From Polytrichum commune (lineage: Eukaryota; Streptophyta; Polytrichopsida; Polytrichales; Polytrichaceae): a stretch of 64,000 bases of DNA. Made by a program: the position numbers and the translations under genes. The notes beneath the pieces are model-generated. The model was not told where the DNA came from. It saw nothing but the letters and a program-made list of their open reading frames with translations, and ran no database searches. The stretch spans positions 10,786,001 through 10,850,000 of the forward strand of contig OX485809.1 of the NCBI GenBank assembly GCA_950295325.1, read 5' to 3'. The first letter of the stretch is position 1; each line of letters begins with the position of its first letter. Below, one piece after another: positions 57,623 to 64,000 of the stretch.

Positions 57623-59305
57623 TGTGAGCCCAAAAGGGTGCCCACATTTAGTCTTAGACCCTTGAAACGTTAGTTGATGCACTTTGAAGTAGCATGTTAC
57701 TTCACAAAAATATAAAAAGAGTGAAATGTTAGTCTTAGAAGTACCATGTTGTAAGAGGCTAGGATGTGAGTTGTTATTGTGTTTTTACCTTCGGAAGGAT
57801 TTGAGTGAATGAGGATAGGTAAGGAGAACTTGGATTGAGTAGTTAGTGAGTAGGCTAGTACAAATGGATGGAGACAACCAAAGTGACTCAAGAGGCAAGT
57901 GCATTCGAATTGGGATGAATGGAGGATCACATGGAGCGCACAAGTGGACCACCTCATCATGGCCACTTAATGGGGAAGGCCCAAGGAAGAATGCAAGGTG
58001 GAGGATAAGCAAATTCTCAAAGCACCAATCAAATCACGAGTTAAGCATCGTGGTTTGAATTAAGTGGTGAGCGACGATTTGGGAAAGTAAGGGGAGAAAG
58101 TTATGGCGGCGGAAAGCGAAGGAGGCTAAGTTTGGGTTGAAGCATCCCAAGTTTGGTAAAGTGTGGTAGGTAGAAAGCCAAGGCTAGTTAAATGTTCGAA
58201 TTAGGATCCTTGTTGATCATTTGAGGGAGGGAGGCTTAGAAGATAGGATTGGCGCCTACTAAGTAGGAGGAAATCTCAAGGGCTTATCGTGAGCCTTGAG
58301 GGTGCTCACCCCCTCAAGCTTACTATTTAATCCCTCATTCTTCCCTCACTCATCCTCTCTCTTTCCTTTGTGCTCCAAGGCACCCCACGAGTTATAAGTG
58401 TGGGTGTGGGAAGCCATATTGGAGCACATGTGTGTGCTTAGTTTTTAGTTTGAGAGCCAAGGCTTGTTAGCCTTGAAGAGGGCTTGACCTCTTGGTAGAA
58501 TTAGTGTTGACGTGAAGGATTTTAAAGTTAATTCATGATTCCAATTTGTGGTACTTAAAGTTCATGTTTTGAATACACGTGGTTGCAAGTTCCATGTTTA
58601 AGAGTTGAGCACTTGATGTTGTGATGAGTGCAAAAATATACTTGTGTGGATTAGTTAGTCTTAGTGAAGTTAGGAAATTCTCTCTCCCCCTCTCCTCTCT
58701 AGGATTTTAGGATTTTAGGATTAGAGAAGAATTGTGTGATTAGAAAGGGGTTGTTAGTAGAATTAGGGAAATTAGGTAGGAAGATTAGTTAAGGGCTTGA
58801 ATAATTAGTGAGGTAGTTGGGGATTACAACTACAAAGTTGTGGGTTCATGAAGGAGCTGGGTTTATGAAGGAGCTGGGTTTGTTTAGTTAGAAAGTAAAG
58901 AGCTGGGTTCATGAAGGAGCTGGGTTTGTTTAGTTAGAAGCTAAGGAGCTGGGTTCATGAAGGAGCTGGGTTTATTTAGTTAGAAAGTAAAGAGCTGGGT
59001 TTATGAAGGACCTGGGTTTGTTTAGTTAGAAGCTAAGAAGCTGGGTGGACGTTAGAAGCAAACAAAGACAAAATAGCACCCGAGCATAAGGAGGTTAAAT
59101 AGTTAACTTGTGCATTCTCCACATACGTATTGAAATCGTACATTGAGTTGTTAAAAGTGAAATTCCAGTTAAATCCAAGACCACTTGAAGGGTGAACCTT
59201 GCACTATGGACTCATCCAAGTCCAAATCCAATACCGCGGAGGAATGTGAGCCCAAACCCACTACTCGGACTACGGACGCTTAAGGGTGGGGGGTTTGGCC
59301 TCACA
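57623..59305 (+). repeat. 5' LTR of the Tat-like element
   Basis: 1683 bp, TGTGAGCCCAAAAGGG...GTTTGGCCTCACA. Termini match the solo LTR at 51251-53390, but the interior differs in length and sequence. Confidence 0.85.
58850..59045. repeat. 46-bp minisatellite inside the Tat-like LTR
   Basis: Units of about 46 bp alternating 'gagctgggttcatgaag' and 'gagctgggtttgtttagttag'. It occupies roughly the same place in the LTR as the 32/33-bp array of the solo LTR. Confidence 0.85.
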
Positions 59306-59309
59306 TAAT

Positions 59310-59327
59310 TGGTGCGTCCGCCGGGAG
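59310..59327 (+). other. Primer-binding site of the Tat-like element
   Basis: TGGTGCGTCCGCCGGGAG lies four bases after the LTR. It resembles the complement of a plant tRNA-Gly 3' end with one mismatch by my recall; the tRNA identity is tentative. Confidence 0.6.
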
Positions 59328-60214
59328 CGAAGCGGAAGGTAGTTACAAGACTTGGAGGCGACTAGGAGACTTGGAGGCAACTAGGAAAAATTGGAGACAC
59401 AAACTTGAGAGAAGGGAAGGAGCACCCGAAACTCGGTAAGTATTCTCTCTTTGGGTTACATTTGAATTCATTGTATTTCAACTATTCCTTGGAATGAATT
59501 GCATTGTCAATTACGCAAATTCATTTTTGAGGAAGGAGCGCGGCGAAGGTACGTCCTCAACCTTTTTGGGGATTTGCTAAGAACTTAAAAGGAACCTATA
59601 ACCGAGTAGCTCATTAAAACATTAGAGGGTAAATTCACCTTAGGACATTGAACTTTGACACTCACCTCGGGGTGAATCTCAAAGTTTTGGGAGTTGTCAT
59701 TTCATGCTCTAGATTAAATTAATATTTCACAAAGTTTATGGTGTTGTTACATTGAGTCACGATTGAGGGGAGTGCTAACTCACAGGGGGATGCGATTGCT
59801 CAAGGTATGTTTATTTCTTCAAAGTGAACTCATTAACTAATTAAGGAATGCCTTTCGTACTCGTGATTGTTGTTATCCGTTGTAGAGGGTAATTCCCGAA
59901 TTGTGGATGGTGTGAGAAGTTGAAGGGTGAAGCCTCGACTTTTAACATAATCTACTCGGAAGGTCACCCCCTCACAATCGGTATTGTGGTGAGTGTTAAT
60001 TTGCGGGAAGGTGCGGAGGTGATGCTCCGACTTAACCAAAAAATTAACATGAACATGCCTATCCCCTATTGGGATTCTTTCACCTAAGTGGGCTTGCAGG
60101 TTCTTTTCCTCACCTCCTAAAAAAATTATAACCACACCAAGACAAGTGAAAATATTAAGAGGGGAATTGCTAGGATTATGTGTGGTCAAGTGAGGGTCGA
60201 TCGATTCTTATGGA
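59328..60214 (+). other. Leader of the Tat-like element
   Basis: No gene recognised; frames here are short and unsupported. Confidence 0.5.
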
Positions 60215-60454
60215 ATGCAAGGTAGGACTCGCTCACAAAAACCAAGTTTGATAGTAGGACTAGAGAAATCTACTCGAAAGAGGCGGTCCTCTAAAATCAG
60301 TGATAGATTAGAACAAGATAATGTTAGAATAGAGAGTTGTTTGAACGTCGAACCTAGGACTAGGTCAATTCTAGACACCTTAGAACTTGGAGCTCAACTT
60401 GAAGAGGAGATCACTCCCTCCAAATTGAGTGGTGAAACTTCTTCGGAAAATTAG
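60215..60454 (+). CDS. Small basic ORF before gag
   Basis: 79 residues (MQGRTRSQKPSLIVGLEKST...), Arg/Lys-rich then acidic, ending in TAG at 60452-60454. It is in the same frame as the gag-pol frame at 60518, with no other stop between them. It could be the true gag N terminus cut by a nonsense change, or a product extended by readthrough. Confidence 0.5.
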   Translation: MQGRTRSQKPSLIVGLEKSTRKRRSSKISDRLEQDNVRIESCLNVEPRTRSILDTLELGAQLEEEITPSKLSGETSSEN

Positions 60455-60517
60455 ACACTTAGAGAAGAATTCCCGGTAGAAGTTGATAGGGGATTGTTGA
60501 ATAGTTCACCGGTCACC

Positions 60518-63500
60518 ATGGCCGAGGAACGGGGGATGGATCCACCACCCATACCCCCAATTCCGCCCATACCTCCTATACCTCCAATAGACCCATTGGT
60601 TAGGCCAAGAGGCCTACCAATTGTGGTTCCACAAAATTTAGCGGCGATGGATATGCCATCTCATCTCCCTAAATTTTATGGGACCAAGGATGAGGACCCC
60701 TCTCGGCACATGGAACGGTATATCGAACGGTTGGCTAGCTTCCTCATAACCGACCCGGGTTATTGGTTAGTGTGGTTTCCTACCACTCTAGAGGGGGAAG
60801 CCTATGAATGGTATCGGGATCATGCCGAGGGACATTTTAGGGGATGGGAACAATTACAAAGGGAGTTTCTTAACGAATTTAGGCCGGAAGTGGGTCAAAG
60901 TACCGCATTAAGGGCATTGTCGTCATTGAAGCAAGGAAGGGAGGAAGAAATTTCGGCTTACATTAGGAGGTTTGATTTAGTGTGCACTAGATTTGTGGGT
61001 ACCATGCTCAACGACGACACGCTAAAGCAATTTTTCATTCAAGGGTTTTTTAAGTCCGGAACTATTAGGGGTGTTCTAGAAAGGAATCCCTTGACCTTGG
61101 CGGATGCCAAGCGTGCGGCTAGAGATATTGAAAACTTGGATAAAGATCACGAAAGGCTATGGAGAAGGGAGGATGAATTGATCCCACAATTCATCCCCAT
61201 ACGCCCTAGGGTGGTAGCGGTAGAACCCGCTAAGTATGAGAACCAAATTCCATATGCCATTGTGGACACCGGTCCCCGACCTTTAGCGGTTAGGGAACCG
61301 GCACCTCTTTTGGCACTACCGGCCCCTAGAACGGATCCACACTTGGAGGAGGTTGAGAGAAGACTAGGTGCTAGCCAACTAGGATTCCAAGAGGCTATGA
61401 TAAAACAAATGCAAAGCCTCACGGATCAAATGTCATTAATGATCCGGAGTCAACAACCGGGGCCTCCACCCCCGGTTGAGTCGGGTAGGCATTCTTCCGG
61501 ATTATGGTGTGTCCAATGTGGCCAACCGGGCCACACGCGTCAATTTTGTAGAAGTGGACAAAACCGTGACCAAAGAGGAAACGGTAACCCACCTCAACAA
61601 AATCAACGAGGTCAAGCGCCACCTCACTATGGAAATGGAAGCAATAGAGGACCACAACCTAGAGGGCAAGGTGGCCAAAATTTAGAGAAGAAGGAATTTC
61701 ATCCCTTTTGTGGAAGGTGGCACGCTCAAGGACAATGTTGGTCCGAAGGTCAAGAGTTTAATTGTAGCAATTGTGGAGGAAGTCATCCCTCGGATACGTG
61801 TCGCCAACCGGACAAAATAATTAATGTCCCTTACCCGGTGGCTAATCCACAACAACAAGCAAGGGATAATATGCGAGGTGCTAGGCCACAAGGAGTACCG
61901 GCCAATGAACTTAGGCCACCTAACTTATACTATGACCATAGTAATGCTAGGCAAACTTTTCATCCACCGGCGGGCTTGCAAACTACAACCGGTTACATTC
62001 CAATACAAAATAGACAAGGAGTTCCACCTAATGGTAGTAACGGGAGACAAGCGCCTCCAACGGATCCGGGACCATCTAACTCCCAAGATGTTAGGTTCAT
62101 GGATGGAGTGTTGGAGGCCACATGTGATGACATGCTTCCTCTCCCAACGAGAATTGGAGAGGAGCAAAGTCAATGGCCTCCTCACACCAATGCTATTACA
62201 TATGAGTTAGTGAAGGGTAAGGGTGTGGTTGAAGAAGCACCTGCACTAGCGGTAACTACTAGGGCTAGGAGAGGGGATGCCCCGTTGGAGGTAGGAATAG
62301 GAGAGCAAGGAAATTACTCTTCGGATGAAGAGATTAATCTCTCCGAGTTGGATAGGGTAGCTAGAAGAGCTACTAAGGATGTGGAGAGGGAAAATATAAT
62401 TTTACAAGATAGGGAGAGGACTAATGCGGTACATGACTTGGATAATAGCGATGTGGGTGAATGGGAAGGACCGGGGGTTCCCGTAGACGAATTCGACGTA
62501 GTGGGTAATTCTAAGGTGGAAAGATCTACCGGGTACGACTTGTGGGCGGACCTTAGTACACTCAAGGCGGATATTACTTTCGGCCAACTATTGGAAATTT
62601 CACCCACGGCAAGGAAAACATTAAAGGAGGGAATGCCGGTACACAAGAGGATGAGGAAGGTGAAAGCTAAAATAGCCGCTAGGATCCAATCACAAGGTGG
62701 AAGAGACGTGAAAGCTATAGAAATAGAAGTTGTTATAGTAGATAAGGTGGTTCCTAATGTGCTAGTCGACGGAGGGAGTAGTCTAAATATACTACCGGAG
62801 GATACTATGAAAAAATTGGGACTTGGACTCACGGGGCCTTCACCTTTGGTCATAAATATGGCAAATCAAAGTTCGACTACGCCTTTGGGGATGATCAAGG
62901 ATTGTAGAATGACTACGGGAGGTGAGGAGTACTTGGTCACCTTCCATGTCATTAAAATGCACTCCAACAAGGACACCTTCCCCATTTTGCTAGGTAGGCC
63001 TTGGTTGCGGATGGCGAATGCTATGGTCAATTGGGGTGGACCTAAACCATCCATCACTTATGGTCCGGAGGGTAATAGGGTCATAGTGTCCATTGGTTCA
63101 TTAGAAGGATGGATGAAGAAGGAGATGTATTTGCCATTGGAGAAGGAAATTGATGACTTAAACGAGAATGAGATTGGCAAGGCATTGGTGGGAGTCGTCC
63201 ATCCCGAAGGTCAAAGGGTTGTTATAGATTCGGGCTCGGGAAGTCTAGGTCCTAATTTTTACAATTATGGGGATAATGGGGATTATGCCCAATGGCTAAG
63301 GGAGTACCCCGAGTCCGAGGTTGATGTAATGGTTGCATTTCACCAAGTAGGCTTAGGGAGTGAATTTCCTAGTGTTAGTTTAGGAGAGGGCTCATTGTTG
63401 GAGCCATGTGAGGTGCTCACCGAGGAAGAGTGGGTTAGCGGTGGGTTAACACCTTGGGTAGATGACGTGGAAGAGGGTGAGGTTAGTTTAATTCATGTAG

Positions 63501-64000
63501 ATGGGACTCAAGAGGAGGATGTGATTATTGAGTCATCGAAATTGGAGGAGCCTTTACATTTCAAGACCACGTCTACGGTGATAGTTGTAGGTCAAGATGT
63601 GAAAGATTACCCCAATGTGCCTTCCGATTGGTATCGGAACAAAGAGGAACAAGCACATGTGTCGGAAGCGGATTGGCGGTACGTGGATGTGAAATTAAAG
63701 AATGGAAAAACCCGACAAATGAAGATGGGCTCCAAATTGGGGGAGAAAGAGGTTAGGGAGTATAGCAATTTGGTGGATGAGTTTAGTGATACTTTTGCAT
63801 GGTCCTACGATGAGCTTAAGGGAATTCCTAGGGAAATGGTAGAGCACCGGATTCCTTTAATTCCGGGGGCGAGGCCAATTAGACAAAAGGAGAGGAGGAT
63901 GAATCCTCAATTGCAATTGTTGGTGAAAGCGGAATTGGAAAGGTTATTGAAGGCCGGGTTTATCAAGCCGGTGGAAATCACGGATTGGGTTTCTCCTATG
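60518..64000 (+). CDS. Tat-like gag-protease-RT polyprotein (partial, open to window end)
   Basis: Open for 1161 codons from ATG 60518 (MAEERGMDPPPIPPIPPIPP). The capsid-like gag core is at ~residues 40-210 (LPKFYGTKDEDPSRHMERYI, WYRDHAEGHFRGWEQL, FQ-rich helices). A CCHC zinc knuckle CVQCGQPGHTRQFC is at 331-344, and two further Cys/His clusters follow (FCGRWHAQGQCW and CSNCGGSHPSDTC). The aspartic protease has VLVDGGSSLNIL near residue 751 and PILLGRPWL. RT begins around residue 1085 (FAWSYDELKGIP, EHRIPLIPGARPIRQKERR) and is cut by the window edge. No frameshift or stop was seen within this frame, so this copy may be young. Confidence 0.9.
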   Translation, partial: MAEERGMDPPPIPPIPPIPPIPPIDPLVRPRGLPIVVPQNLAAMDMPSHLPKFYGTKDEDPSRHMERYIERLASFLITDPGYWLVWFPTTLEGEAYEWYRDHAEGHFRGWEQLQREFLNEFRPEVGQSTALRALSSLKQGREEEISAYIRRFDLVCTRFVGTMLNDDTLKQFFIQGFFKSGTIRGVLERNPLTLADAKRAARDIENLDKDHERLWRREDELIPQFIPIRPRVVAVEPAKYENQIPYAIVDTGPRPLAVREPAPLLALPAPRTDPHLEEVERRLGASQLGFQEAMIKQMQSLTDQMSLMIRSQQPGPPPPVESGRHSSGLWCVQCGQPGHTRQFCRSGQNRDQRGNGNPPQQNQRGQAPPHYGNGSNRGPQPRGQGGQNLEKKEFHPFCGRWHAQGQCWSEGQEFNCSNCGGSHPSDTCRQPDKIINVPYPVANPQQQARDNMRGARPQGVPANELRPPNLYYDHSNARQTFHPPAGLQTTTGYIPIQNRQGVPPNGSNGRQAPPTDPGPSNSQDVRFMDGVLEATCDDMLPLPTRIGEEQSQWPPHTNAITYELVKGKGVVEEAPALAVTTRARRGDAPLEVGIGEQGNYSSDEEINLSELDRVARRATKDVERENIILQDRERTNAVHDLDNSDVGEWEGPGVPVDEFDVVGNSKVERSTGYDLWADLSTLKADITFGQLLEISPTARKTLKEGMPVHKRMRKVKAKIAARIQSQGGRDVKAIEIEVVIVDKVVPNVLVDGGSSLNILPEDTMKKLGLGLTGPSPLVINMANQSSTTPLGMIKDCRMTTGGEEYLVTFHVIKMHSNKDTFPILLGRPWLRMANAMVNWGGPKPSITYGPEGNRVIVSIGSLEGWMKKEMYLPLEKEIDDLNENEIGKALVGVVHPEGQRVVIDSGSGSLGPNFYNYGDNGDYAQWLREYPESEVDVMVAFHQVGLGSEFPSVSLGEGSLLEPCEVLTEEEWVSGGLTPWVDDVEEGEVSLIHVDGTQEEDVIIESSKLEEPLHFKTTSTVIVVGQDVKDYPNVPSDWYRNKEEQAHVSEADWRYVDVKLKNGKTRQMKMGSKLGEKEVREYSNLVDEFSDTFAWSYDELKGIPREMVEHRIPLIPGARPIRQKERRMNPQLQLLVKAELERLLKAGFIKPVEITDWVSPM

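Larger units (their letters stand above)
57623..64000 (+). mobile_element. Tat-like Ty3/gypsy element, 5' part (runs off the window)
   Basis: 5' LTR, primer site, leader, an N-terminal small frame and a long open gag-protease-RT frame to the window end. It is inserted in the LINE. The bases before it are GGTGG (57618-57622). The DGGSS protease and the wording around RT suit the Tat/Ogre-like branch rather than chromoviruses. Confidence 0.88.

Overview
This is eukaryotic nuclear DNA, most likely from a land plant. Support comes from Ty3/gypsy retrotransposons of plant type (initiator-Met-tRNA primer sites, chromodomain integrases, a Tat-like gag-pol), short GT-AG introns of 80-103 nt, long satellites and nested insertions. 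The transposase and methyltransferase-like families resemble those I associate with seed-free plants (mosses, lycophytes, ferns). That lineage guess is inference and is weak. Nothing here looks like a bacterial operon.

Layout. 1-1235: AT-rich DNA with a solo LTR. 3160-12740 (minus): a MULE-like transposase gene with a Cys/His-rich domain, split by a 7048-bp chromovirus-derived element (4157-11204, TSD AAGGC). 12741-12910: a short TATA-containing spacer. 12911-38939 (plus): a divergently oriented gene, proposed here as 11 exons, whose product looks like a ParB-like domain fused to an N6-adenine/N4-cytosine-type DNA methyltransferase domain. Its introns hold a 137-139-bp palindromic satellite, a MITE and a 13.4-kb chromovirus (16337-29707). 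That chromovirus itself contains a second copy of the 7-kb family (18730-25249). 39117-41160: more satellite. 41588-47250: a 48-bp minisatellite broken by an unclassified 2.85-kb insertion and a solo LTR. 47408-50700: an F-box-like ORF and fragments of hAT-like and CACTA-like transposons. 51251-53390: solo LTR of a Tat-like element with an internal minisatellite. 55230-56209: a primer-site-like motif and an unknown ORF. 56443-57622 (minus): C-terminal end of a LINE with RNase H and an endonuclease-like tail, cut by the 5' LTR of a Tat-like element. That element (57623-64000, plus) runs off the window with an open gag-protease-RT frame.

How the parts fit. The two non-LTR genes start 170 bp apart in opposite directions around one palindromic TATA motif. 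One resembles a cut-and-paste transposase and the other a DNA-modifying, palindrome-binding-like protein. I suggest they form one two-gene mobile system, later invaded by satellites and retrotransposons. Each gene is open across its splice junctions apart from in-frame TAG codons (two in the transposase, one in the methyltransferase-like gene), so both are probably recently disabled or need readthrough. The linkage is inference; the splice sites, frames and target-site duplications are read directly.
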